Positions 1 through 6,762 of a stretch of DNA of 6,762 nucleotides are shown here, piece by piece. Positions within the stretch are counted from its first letter, which is position 1. Each line of letters starts with the position of its first letter. The notes beneath the pieces are model-generated. The model searched no databases. It saw nothing but the letters and a program-made list of their open reading frames with translations, and was not told where the DNA came from. The translations under genes were made by a program, and so were the position numbers. This DNA comes from Rhodobacterales bacterium CG2_30_65_12 (lineage in GTDB: Bacteria; Pseudomonadota; Alphaproteobacteria; Rhodobacterales; Rhodobacteraceae), in NCBI GenBank assembly GCA_001873585.1, contig MNZL01000156.1:1-6762 (forward strand). The letters are read 5' to 3'.

Positions 1-210
1 CAGGATGGCGAGGTACACGGCCACATCCGCAAGCGCAAACATCGCCGGCCCCGACACCGTGCCACCGGGGCGCAGGTGCTTTTCGTCCACCAGCGCGCGC
101 AGCACCAGGTGCATCGGGCTCACATCGAGGATCTCGAAATCCTCCGCCACCTGCGGAAAGTGATCCACCAGAAAGGCGCGCAGATCGTCGAGGGTCATCT
201 TCAGGGTCAT
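1..210 (-). CDS. PaaI-like hotdog-fold thioesterase, N-terminal part (runs off left edge)
   Basis: The first 70 codons of a minus-strand gene are present; the 3' end lies beyond position 1. I read the start as the ATG at 210-208, which has an AGGA ribosome site (220-217) six bases upstream. A second in-frame ATG at 198-196 lacks such a site. The visible protein begins MTLKMTLDDLRAFL and contains LRPGGTVSGPAMFALAD (residues 46-62). This is the hotdog helix motif of PaaI/YbaW-type acyl-CoA thioesterases, with the glycine pair (49-50) and the Asp (62) expected in the active-site region. Family members hydrolyse acyl-CoA or aryl-CoA thioesters in the cytoplasm; the substrate cannot be read from this fragment. 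It is divergent from the crotonase-family gene at 268, so both genes may share regulation and act on CoA esters (inference). Confidence 0.8.
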   Translation of the reverse strand, partial: MTLKMTLDDLRAFLVDHFPQVAEDFEILDVSPMHLVLRALVDEKHLRPGGTVSGPAMFALADVAVYLAIL

Positions 211-267
211 GGGTTTTCCTGCTCTGGCGTCGCGTCTATCGTGACCGTAACCGGAAGGGAGAACAAG

Positions 268-1062
268 ATGAACGAGCCGATTCTCATGCGCGAAGATCAT
301 GGGCACATTGCCCGGCTTACGCTCAACGCCCCGCGCTCACTCAACGCCCTGTCGGACGAGATGCTGGCGGCTCTGGCGGAGGCCTTCAGCGCGCTTGCCG
401 CCGATGAGGCGATCCGCGCGGTGGTGATCGCGGCCAATGGCAAGGCGTTTTCGGCGGGACATGACCTCAAACAGATGCAAGCCGCGCGGGGGCGGGCCGA
501 CGACGGCGGCGCGGACTACTTCGCCGATCTCTTCACCCGCTGCGGCGCGGTGATGCAGATGATCCCCGCCCTGCCCCAGCCGGTAATCGCCGAGGTCCAC
601 GCCATCACCGCCGCCGCCGGCTGCCAACTGGTGGCGAGCTGCGATATGGCGGTGGCGGCGCAAGGCGCGGTGTTTGGCGTGAACGGGGTCAACCTCGGGC
701 TGTTCTGCTCCACCCCCGCCGTCGCGCTGGCGCGCGCGGTGCCGCGCAAGGTGGCCTTCGAGATGGCCAGCACCGGCGAGTTCATCGACGCCGCCCGCGC
801 GCGCGAGGTCGGGCTGGTCAACCGGGTGGTGCCCGCCGAGCGCCTCAGCGAAGAAACGATGGCGCTGGCGAGCGTGGTGGCCGCCAAGCTGCCGGTGGCG
901 ATGCGGCTCGGCAAACAGGCATTCTACGACCAGGTGCAAAAGCCGCTCGCCGCCGCCTACGACGGCCCCGGGGCGGTGATGGTGGCCAACATGATGGAGC
1001 CCGAAACCGACGAGGGCATCCAGGCCTTCATCGAAAAGCGCAAACCCGGCTGGGCGCAGTGA
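268..1062 (+). CDS. Enoyl-CoA hydratase/isomerase family protein, ECHDC3-like, without the classical catalytic glutamates
   Basis: A 264-residue cytoplasmic crotonase-fold protein. The start at 268 is supported by GGAAGGGAG (253-261) seven bases upstream; the reading frame stays open back to 76 but that part overlaps the divergent gene and has no family resemblance. Family marks are FSAGHDLKQM (61-70, first oxyanion-hole segment), AAGCQLVASCDMAVA (116-130, second oxyanion segment), GLFCSTPAVALARAVPRKVA (144-163) and the terminal KRKPGW. FSxGHDLK and GLFCSTP are characteristic of the ECHDC3 branch. Aligned by hand to rat crotonase, Glu144 becomes Gln120 and Glu164 becomes Gly140, so plain hydratase activity is doubtful and the true reaction is unknown. 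It could instead be an isomerase, lyase or hydrolase of the superfamily. The family call is firm, the reaction is not. Its divergent neighbour is a probable acyl-CoA thioesterase. Confidence 0.9.
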   Translation: MNEPILMREDHGHIARLTLNAPRSLNALSDEMLAALAEAFSALAADEAIRAVVIAANGKAFSAGHDLKQMQAARGRADDGGADYFADLFTRCGAVMQMIPALPQPVIAEVHAITAAAGCQLVASCDMAVAAQGAVFGVNGVNLGLFCSTPAVALARAVPRKVAFEMASTGEFIDAARAREVGLVNRVVPAERLSEETMALASVVAAKLPVAMRLGKQAFYDQVQKPLAAAYDGPGAVMVANMMEPETDEGIQAFIEKRKPGWAQ

Positions 1063-1154
1063 GGCGCGCCCGGTCTTGAGCCGCCGCGGTGTTGCACGAT
1101 CGCACCGGGGCGTTTCGGCCAAACCCTTAAGAATGTTGGTCAAACTCCCCCGAA

Positions 1155-1160
1155 TATGAT
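1155..1160 (+). promoter_or_regulatory. Possible -10 element upstream of the Hint-domain gene
   Basis: TATGAT at 1155-1160 stands in the AT-richer part (about 1127-1172) of an otherwise GC-rich gap and lies 95 bases before the Hint gene start. No convincing -35 box sits at 16-18 bases; TTGGTC at 1136-1141 is only 13 bases away. The downstream leader includes an A-rich run at 1205-1219. This is a weak, position-based suggestion. Confidence 0.25.
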
Positions 1161-1255
1161 ACTGGAAAATAATCGGGGCGGCGGAAGCCCCGGCCCCGAG
1201 ACGCAACACAAAACAAAAAGCGTCCGGGCGAGGCAACAATCCGCACTGGGCAGGC

Positions 1256-2242
1256 ATGGGCAACAAGCTGAAAATCCAGAGCAGTGGCACCTACACCGTG
1301 GCAAACGACACGAAAGTGAAGGTGGATTCAAATCAGCCGATCACCGCAACGATTGCCGGTGATGGCGGCCCGATGACAAAACTCAATCTCGACTTTGAAG
1401 ACCTCACCCAGGCCGACAAGATTATTCTCGATGTCAGCACCTTTGGCCCCGGCCCGCTCAAGATTACGCTGAAGGGCTATGACGCGGTCGACGCCTTGCA
1501 GTTGCCCGGCGGTACCCTGACCGGGGTCGACCCTGCCAACCCCGATACCATGACCTTTACCTTCACCGACGCGACAGGAACCGTGCAGACCGGCAGCATC
1601 AGACTGAAGGGCAATGTCAAGAACTGGAACAACAGCCCGCTGGTGATCTGCTTCGCCGCCGGTGCGATGATCGACACGCCGCACGGCGAGATCCCGGTCG
1701 AGGCACTGCAAATCGGCGATATGGTGCGCACCTGGGATGGCTGTATTCTGCCGGTGAAATGGATCGGAAGTCGCCACCTTTCGTGGTGGGATCTCGCGCT
1801 GCATCCGCACTTGCGCCCGGTGCGCGTCTTTGCCGGGGCGCTGGGGCGTGGACTGCCGCGCCGCGATCTGGTGGTTTCGCCGCAGCACCGGGTCATGCTC
1901 GAAGGCGCCAAAATCGAGCTGTGTTTCGCGGCAGAGCGGGTTCTGGTGCCCGCGATCAGCCTTGTCGACGGAGTGCACGCGGAGAGCGAGACCGAACTCG
2001 ACAGCGTGAGCTACTATCACGTCCTGCTCGACGGCCACCACATCTTGCGCGCCAATGGCGCTCCAGCCGAAAGCCTGTTGCTCGCAGATCAGGCCCGCAA
2101 CGCGCTCACAGACGCGCAGACAGACGAAATCTCCGCGCTTTTCTGCGACTTGGCGCCCCGCGACAGGCCCGCTCAAACTGCCTGCGAATTGGCCTTGCAG
2201 CCGCGCGACGCCCGCGTTGCGGCGCGCCAACAGGTGGCCTGA
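1256..2242 (+). CDS. Hint-domain (hedgehog/intein-like, Hint_2 type) protein
   Basis: A 328-residue protein. Residues 1-130 form a Thr/Asp/Gly-rich, apparently beta-strand region (GTYTVAND, KITLKGYD, TMTFTFTDATGT) that I cannot assign. A Hint_2 domain follows at about 131-276: ICFAAGAMIDTPHGEIPVE with the candidate nucleophile Cys132, then IGDMVRTWDG, VKWIGSR, RPVRVFAGALGRGLPRRDL, VSPQHRVML (His211), LVPAISLVDG and YYHVLLDGHHILRANGAPAESLL. In Hint proteins the first Cys performs an N-S acyl shift that can cut the chain before it; whether this protein cleaves itself is inference. There is no N-terminal signal peptide or membrane segment. Related Rhodobacteraceae proteins are often thought to leave by type I secretion, but no RTX repeat is visible. 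The tail 277-328 is polar and unassigned. No other ATG, GTG or TTG is in frame between the upstream stop (1157) and 1256, yet the ribosome site is poor. Confidence 0.88.
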   Translation: MGNKLKIQSSGTYTVANDTKVKVDSNQPITATIAGDGGPMTKLNLDFEDLTQADKIILDVSTFGPGPLKITLKGYDAVDALQLPGGTLTGVDPANPDTMTFTFTDATGTVQTGSIRLKGNVKNWNNSPLVICFAAGAMIDTPHGEIPVEALQIGDMVRTWDGCILPVKWIGSRHLSWWDLALHPHLRPVRVFAGALGRGLPRRDLVVSPQHRVMLEGAKIELCFAAERVLVPAISLVDGVHAESETELDSVSYYHVLLDGHHILRANGAPAESLLLADQARNALTDAQTDEISALFCDLAPRDRPAQTACELALQPRDARVAARQQVA

Positions 2243-2302
2243 GGCCAAAGCACAGGTCGGACGCGCCACCGCCGCGCGTTTGTCATCACCCCAGCCAGAC
2301 GG

Positions 2303-2331
2303 TTGACCGGCGCAGCCCGCGGTGGCACTTT
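2303..2331 (+). promoter_or_regulatory. Candidate sigma70-type promoter for the tryptophanase gene
   Basis: TTGACC (2303-2308) is a good -35 match. At 17 bases it is followed by CACTTT (2326-2331), a poor -10 match. It lies in the 208-bp gap after the Hint gene, about 120 bases before the tryptophanase start. That gap has only one ATG (2346), which is in frame with the tryptophanase and not a short peptide, so no tnaC-like attenuator leader is evident. The call rests on the -35 and position only. Confidence 0.25.
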
Positions 2332-2438
2332 GCCCGCGCAACCCAATGGGCGCTGAGCGCGGTCCGGGCACACCCGGGCAACCGCGGCGCTTCGGCCCCA
2401 TCGTGCAACGGTTGCCACGAGTCCGGGGGCCGAATATC

Positions 2439-2443
2439 AGGAG
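2439..2443 (+). promoter_or_regulatory. Ribosome binding site that fixes the tryptophanase start
   Basis: AGGAG at 2439-2443 sits seven bases before the ATG at 2451. The frame is open upstream to a GTG at 2322 and an ATG at 2346, but neither would match the N-terminus of the family, so this site decides for 2451. Confidence 0.75.
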
Positions 2444-2450
2444 CCCCGTG

Positions 2451-3815
<1,365 letters not shown>

Positions 3816-3825
3816 CTGTGGAGCG

Positions 3826-3849
3826 CCGGGGAGGGCCAGCCCTCCCCGG
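3826..3849 (+). terminator. Terminator-like hairpin after tryptophanase
   Basis: A perfect 10-bp inverted repeat, CCGGGGAGGG (3826-3835) and CCCTCCCCGG (3840-3849), with a CCAG loop, begins 10 bases after the tryptophanase stop. No clean T-run follows directly; only TATTTCT at 3863-3869. It probably ends or stabilises the tnaA transcript. Confidence 0.6.
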
Positions 3850-3886
3850 ACCCCTCCCGAGGTATTTCTGGACCAAAGAAGGGGGG
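3850..3886. other. Intergenic element with GGTATTTCTGGACC between convergent genes
   Basis: The stretch contains CTCCCGAGG, then TATTTCTGGACCAAAGAAG, then a G-run. I recall very similar strings placed after genes, next to GC-rich hairpins, in many Rhodobacteraceae genomes, but could not check this. CCCCT (3851-3855) can pair with AGGGG (3880-3884) around a 24-base loop, so it might fold as a second weak hairpin. Function unknown. Confidence 0.4.
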
Positions 3887-3888
3887 CG

Positions 3889-3920
3889 AAAAAAGAAACC
3901 GGCCCCGCGTGGGGGCCGGC
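3889..3920 (-). terminator. Rho-independent terminator of sodB
   Basis: Read on the minus strand, a GC-rich 8-bp stem (3919-3912 with 3906-3899, GGCCGG/CCGGCC core) with a five-base loop is followed by TTTCTTTTTT (3898-3889). It begins 22 bases after the sodB stop. Stem plus T-run is the classical intrinsic terminator pattern. Confidence 0.85.
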
Positions 3921-3941
3921 TTTCATTGGAGTGTGTAACGG

Positions 3942-4541
3942 TCACATCCGCGCGGCGACGTTTTCCCAGTTCACCAGCTTGTCGAGGAAGTTGGTGAGGT
4001 AGGCCGGACGCTTGTTGCGGAAGTCGATGTAGTAGCTGTGCTCCCACACGTCGCAGCCAAGCAGCGCGGTTTGGCCGAAGCACAGCGGGTTTACGCCGTT
4101 CTCGGTCTTGGTCACCTTGAGGCTGCCGTCGGTATCTTTCACCAGCCAGGCCCAGCCCGAGCCGAACTGGCCCGCCCCCGCGGCGGCGAAGTCTTGCTTG
4201 AATTTGTCGACCGAACCAAAGGCTTCGATGAGCGCCTTCTCAAGCTCGCCCGGCATCTTGGTTTCGCCCGGCCCCATCATTTGCCAGAACTGGCTATGGT
4301 TCCAGTGCTGGCTGGCGTTGTTGAAAATGCCGTTCTGCGCCAACGCGCCGGCCTGGTAGGTGCCGCGCACGATGTCTTCAAGGCTCTTGGCGTCCCACTC
4401 GGTGCCGGCGATCAGCTTGTTGCCGTTGTCGACGTAGGCCTTGTGGTGCAGATCGTGGTGGTATTCCATCGTTTCCGCCGACATGCCGAGCGCGGCGAGC
4501 GCATCGTGGGCATAGGGAAGATCGGGAAGGTCGAAGCTCAT
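3942..4541 (-). CDS. sodB: Superoxide dismutase, Fe-type
   Basis: A 199-residue cytoplasmic Fe/Mn-family superoxide dismutase, which converts superoxide to oxygen and hydrogen peroxide. The ATG at 4541-4539 has AGGGAG (4555-4550) eight bases upstream and gives the family N-terminus MSFDLPDLPYAHDAL. An ATG eight codons earlier (4565) would swallow that ribosome site. Metal ligands by alignment with E. coli SodB are His28 (YHHDLHHKAYV), His82 (WNHSQFW), Asp164 and His168 (DVWEHSYYID); Tyr36 is the gateway tyrosine. Gln78 in FNNASQHWNH occupies the place used for the active-site Gln in Fe enzymes, where Mn enzymes have Gly. I therefore call it Fe-type, though cambialistic use of Mn cannot be excluded. 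It lies about 100 bp behind soxG on the same strand and has its own terminator. A missing signal peptide argues for the cytoplasm. Confidence 0.93.
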   Translation of the reverse strand: MSFDLPDLPYAHDALAALGMSAETMEYHHDLHHKAYVDNGNKLIAGTEWDAKSLEDIVRGTYQAGALAQNGIFNNASQHWNHSQFWQMMGPGETKMPGELEKALIEAFGSVDKFKQDFAAAGAGQFGSGWAWLVKDTDGSLKVTKTENGVNPLCFGQTALLGCDVWEHSYYIDFRNKRPAYLTNFLDKLVNWENVAARM

Positions 4542-4581
4542 TGGGGTCTCTCCCTGTTCTGACAATTTCTCTCAGGCATAC

Positions 4582-4610
4582 AGATGGGCCAAGCGCCCCC
4601 CCAAGGTCAA
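4582..4610 (-). promoter_or_regulatory. Candidate promoter region of sodB
   Basis: On the minus strand TTGACC (4610-4605) resembles a -35 box; 17 bases on, CCATCT (4587-4582) is a weak -10. The spacer includes a run of seven Gs (4602-4596). The position, 41 bases before the sodB ATG, fits a short leader. A dedicated promoter would separate sodB from the sox operon, but the -10 match is too poor for confidence. Confidence 0.25.
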
Positions 4611-4638
4611 GGGCGCGGTGCGCAAAAATGTCGCGCCC
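4611..4638 (-). repeat. Inverted repeat just after soxG
   Basis: GGGCGCG and CGCGCCC (4638-4632 with 4617-4611 on the minus strand) flank a 14-base loop that includes TTTTT. The repeat starts four bases after the soxG stop. There is no T-run on its downstream side, so it is at best a weak or factor-assisted terminator, or an mRNA 3'-end stabiliser between soxG and sodB. Confidence 0.4.
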
Positions 4639-4642
4639 TCTC

Positions 4643-5221
4643 TCACCCGGCGGGGGCGAACAGCCCGACTTCCCCCCCCGGTTTTGCCGCATTCGAGAGA
4701 AGCTTGAACACATATTCAGCCACCGAGCGGAAGGCGATCACCTCGAAGCTGGTCTCGTCGGGCATGTGGAAGGCGGCCGGCACCTGTTGCAGGCGCGTGC
4801 GGCGCATCTGGCCAGGGCGCAAGGCTTCGGGGCTCACATCCGCCGGGGTGAGCTTGGCCAGCACTTCGCGGCTTGAACGGCCGGTCACGCGCAGCACCAC
4901 CCTGGCATCGGAGACGTTGGCCACCAGCGCGTGCTGGCCGATCAGCGCGTCAGACAACGCCCCGGTGAGGCTCTGCGCCTCGTCAGGGCCGCAAAACAGC
5001 AAAAGCTCGTCGGGCGACATCCAGGCCAGCCTGCGCGCCTTGGCGGTGACGATCTCGCCCTGCCCCGGCACCGCCACTGCGCAAGCCCGCGTCACCGCCG
5101 CCTTGACCTTGGCCGCGCCGAGATCGCCCCGGATCGTCACCATCCCCACCAGCCCCGCATCGGCAACGGTGCAGAAACCCTCGTATGCCGCGCCAGCCAG
5201 CGCCGAAACCGCGTCAGACAT
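4643..5221 (-). CDS. soxG: Sarcosine oxidase gamma subunit
   Basis: A 192-residue protein, normal length for the gamma subunit of heterotetrameric sarcosine oxidase (alpha, beta, gamma, delta). The complex oxidatively demethylates sarcosine to glycine with tetrahydrofolate as carbon acceptor and releases hydrogen peroxide. SoxG has a GcvT-like fold and is structural. Family features visible are LAWMSPDELLLF (65-76), ALVANVSDARVVLRVTG (97-113), the S/GRxxREVLAKLTPADV stretch ending near residue 129, and RTRLQQVPAAF with EVIAFRSVAEYVFKLL towards the end. The ATG at 5221-5219 overlaps the soxA stop by 8 bases and has AAGGAAGGAG (5240-5231) inside soxA, which suggests translational coupling. The last 15 or so residues form a Gly/Pro-rich tail encoded across a run of eight Gs (4679-4672). 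The identification rests on motif memory plus its place after soxA. Confidence 0.88.
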   Translation of the reverse strand: MSDAVSALAGAAYEGFCTVADAGLVGMVTIRGDLGAAKVKAAVTRACAVAVPGQGEIVTAKARRLAWMSPDELLLFCGPDEAQSLTGALSDALIGQHALVANVSDARVVLRVTGRSSREVLAKLTPADVSPEALRPGQMRRTRLQQVPAAFHMPDETSFEVIAFRSVAEYVFKLLSNAAKPGGEVGLFAPAG

Positions 5222-6762
5222 CCTGTTTGGCTCCTTCCTTGTCGTAAAAGCACGCCGCCACGATCTTCGCCTTGATCGGCGCGCCGCCGATGGTGGGGAT
5301 CGTCACCACCTCGCCCATTCGCTCGGGCCCATGCAGGACCAGCCCCATGGCGATGCCGCGTTTCAGCGTTGGCGAAGCGTAGGTCGAGGTCACGCGGCCT
5401 TGCGTATTGCGCTGGCCAACGGCGTTGCGCCCTTCGGCGACGATATAGGCACCATCGGGGATCACGCTGCCGTCGAGCGTTTCCAGCCCGACGAGCTTCC
5501 AGCGCTCGGGATCGGTCATGTGGGGCCGCTGTTGCGCCCGCTTGCCGAGGTAATCTGCTTTCTTTTTCGAGATCGCCCAGTTCAGCCCCAGATCCTGCGG
5601 GATCACCGTGCCGTCGGTCTCATCGCCGATCATGATGAAGCCCTTCTCGGCACGCAGCACATGCAGCGCTTCGGTGCCATAAGGCATCATCCCATGCGCC
5701 TGCCCGGCTTGCCAGAGCTTGTCCCACAGCGCCTGGCCGATCGCGGCCGGCACGGCAATTTCGTACGAAAGCTCGCCCGAGAACGAGATACGATAAAGGC
5801 GCACCGGAAAGCCGCCCAGCGTGCCCTCGGTCCAATGCATGAACGGCAGCGCGTCTTTCGAGACATCAATGCCGCCGAGCGCCTCCAGCACAGCGCGCGC
5901 GCGCGGGCCGACCACGGCGATCTGGGCATATTGCTCGGTAAGGTTGGCGGTATACACCTGCCAGTCCCACCACTCGGTTTGCAGCCATTCCTCCATGTGG
6001 CCATGGATACGCTCGGCACCGCCGGTGGTGGTGTGGCACAGCCAGGTGCTCTCATCGAGTCGGGCCACCACGCCATCATCGATCAAAAAGCCGTTTTCAC
6101 TGCACATTAGCCCATAGCGGCATTTGCCCACCGGCAGGGTCGACATCATGTTGGTATACAGCATGTCGAGGAAGCGGCCCGCGTCGGGGCCTTTCACCAC
6201 GATCTTGCCTAGCGTCGAGGCATCGAGCAGGCCTACGTTTTCGCGGGCGTTGAGCACCTCGCGCGCCACCGCCTGATGTGGAGATTCGCCCGCCCGCAGG
6301 TAGGTGTAGGGCCGCCGCCAGTGGCCGACAGGCTCCCATTGCGCGCCACGGCCCTCGTGCCAGGCATGGATCGGCGTCTGCCGCAGCGGCTGAAACAGCT
6401 CGCCCGCCGCCTCACCGGCAATCGCGCCGAAGCTGACCGGCGTGTAGGGCGGGCGGAAGGTGGTCGTCCCGGTCTCGGGGATCGGTTGATTCAGGGCTTG
6501 AGAAAGAACAGCCAAGCCATTAATATTACTCAGTTTCCCCTGATCCGTCGCCATGCCAAGCGTGGTGTAGCGCTTGGTGAGTTCAACGCTCTCGTAGCCC
6601 TCGCGCGCGGCCAGTTGCACATCTGAAACCTTCACGTCGTTCTGGTAGTCGAGCCACATCTTGGCACGTTTTGCGGCACCTGCCTGCGCCGGCATGATCC
6701 AGATCGGCTCGGTTGGCTGACGATCTTCCGCCGCCGCCTTGGGCGCGGCCTTGCGATGCGCC
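5214..6762 (-). CDS. soxA: Sarcosine oxidase alpha subunit, C-terminal half (runs off right edge)
   Basis: The last 515 codons of soxA are present; the frame is open through 6762, so the real start lies outside and the internal ATG at 6695 is not it. The full family protein is near 1000 residues, with an N-terminal NAD/dinucleotide-binding half (not seen here). The visible part opens with an Ala/Lys-rich linker, then WLDYQNDVKVSDVQLAAREG and KRYTTLGMATDQGK, a SoxA hallmark. A GcvT-type aminomethyltransferase domain follows at about visible residues 130-390 (LRAGESPHQAVAREVLNARENV onward, with GLLDAST and SGELSYEI), and a GcvT C-terminal barrel at about 410-510 (TSTYASPTLKRGIAMG). This folate-binding portion takes the methyl-derived carbon onto tetrahydrofolate. 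soxG starts within its stop codon. The usual order soxB-soxD-soxA-soxG predicts soxB and soxD to the right. Confidence 0.95.
   Translation of the reverse strand, partial: AHRKAAPKAAAEDRQPTEPIWIMPAQAGAAKRAKMWLDYQNDVKVSDVQLAAREGYESVELTKRYTTLGMATDQGKLSNINGLAVLSQALNQPIPETGTTTFRPPYTPVSFGAIAGEAAGELFQPLRQTPIHAWHEGRGAQWEPVGHWRRPYTYLRAGESPHQAVAREVLNARENVGLLDASTLGKIVVKGPDAGRFLDMLYTNMMSTLPVGKCRYGLMCSENGFLIDDGVVARLDESTWLCHTTTGGAERIHGHMEEWLQTEWWDWQVYTANLTEQYAQIAVVGPRARAVLEALGGIDVSKDALPFMHWTEGTLGGFPVRLYRISFSGELSYEIAVPAAIGQALWDKLWQAGQAHGMMPYGTEALHVLRAEKGFIMIGDETDGTVIPQDLGLNWAISKKKADYLGKRAQQRPHMTDPERWKLVGLETLDGSVIPDGAYIVAEGRNAVGQRNTQGRVTSTYASPTLKRGIAMGLVLHGPERMGEVVTIPTIGGAPIKAKIVAACFYDKEGAKQDV

Noticed and set aside
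76..267. N-terminal extension of the crotonase-family gene to 76
   Set aside because: The ribosome site and family N-terminus fit 268; the extension lies opposite the thioesterase start and is not homologous.
2364..2377. Small hairpin CCGGG-CACA-CCCGG between the Hint and tryptophanase genes
   Set aside because: Only five base pairs and no T-run; expected by chance in GC-rich DNA, so not called a terminator.
2322..2450. N-terminal extension of tryptophanase to GTG 2322 or ATG 2346
   Set aside because: AGGAG before 2451 and the expected EPFRIKSVEP N-terminus make 2451 the start; the extension is Pro/Arg-rich non-family sequence.
2243..2450. tnaC-like leader peptide gene before tryptophanase
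   Set aside because: The only ATG in the gap is at 2346 and it reads straight into tryptophanase; no short Trp-containing frame with a stop was found.
4584..6110. 508-codon open frame on the plus strand, antisense to soxG and soxA
   Set aside because: It is a GC-rich shadow frame: low-complexity, Arg/Ala/His-rich protein with no family motif, opposite two well-supported genes.

Overview
This GC-rich window reads like chromosomal DNA of a marine alphaproteobacterium, most likely Rhodobacteraceae (Roseobacter group). The indications are a Hint_2-type hedgehog/intein-like protein, a heterotetrameric sarcosine oxidase operon end (soxA-soxG), an Fe-type superoxide dismutase, and an intergenic string with GGTATTTCTGGACC that I recall from that family. 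This assignment is inference from gene content and style; no marker gene such as rRNA is present.

Layout, left to right. Positions 1-210 (minus) hold the 5' end of a PaaI-like hotdog thioesterase that runs off the left edge. It is divergent, across 57 bp, from a complete ECHDC3-like crotonase-family gene (268-1062, plus) that lacks both catalytic glutamates of classical enoyl-CoA hydratase. A 193-bp gap with an AT-richer centre precedes a 328-residue Hint-domain protein (1256-2242, plus). After 208 bp comes a complete tryptophanase gene (2451-3815, plus) whose substrate-specificity residues match tryptophan indole-lyase rather than tyrosine phenol-lyase. The 126-bp convergent gap 3816-3941 carries a terminator-like hairpin for each side and the conserved-looking GGTATTT string between them.

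The right half is on the minus strand: the 3' part of soxA (cut by the right edge), soxG overlapping it by 8 bp, then after about 100 bp an Fe-type sodB. SoxA and SoxG are subunits of an enzyme that demethylates sarcosine to glycine and passes one carbon to tetrahydrofolate, making hydrogen peroxide. soxB and soxD would be expected beyond the right edge. SodB removes superoxide; its position after soxG may be functional or incidental.

Metabolically the window mixes acyl-CoA handling, tryptophan breakdown to indole, pyruvate and ammonium, sarcosine/one-carbon metabolism and oxidative defence. No RNA genes, insertion sequences, CRISPR arrays or att sites were seen. The least understood item is the Hint-domain protein; nothing else points clearly to an undescribed system.
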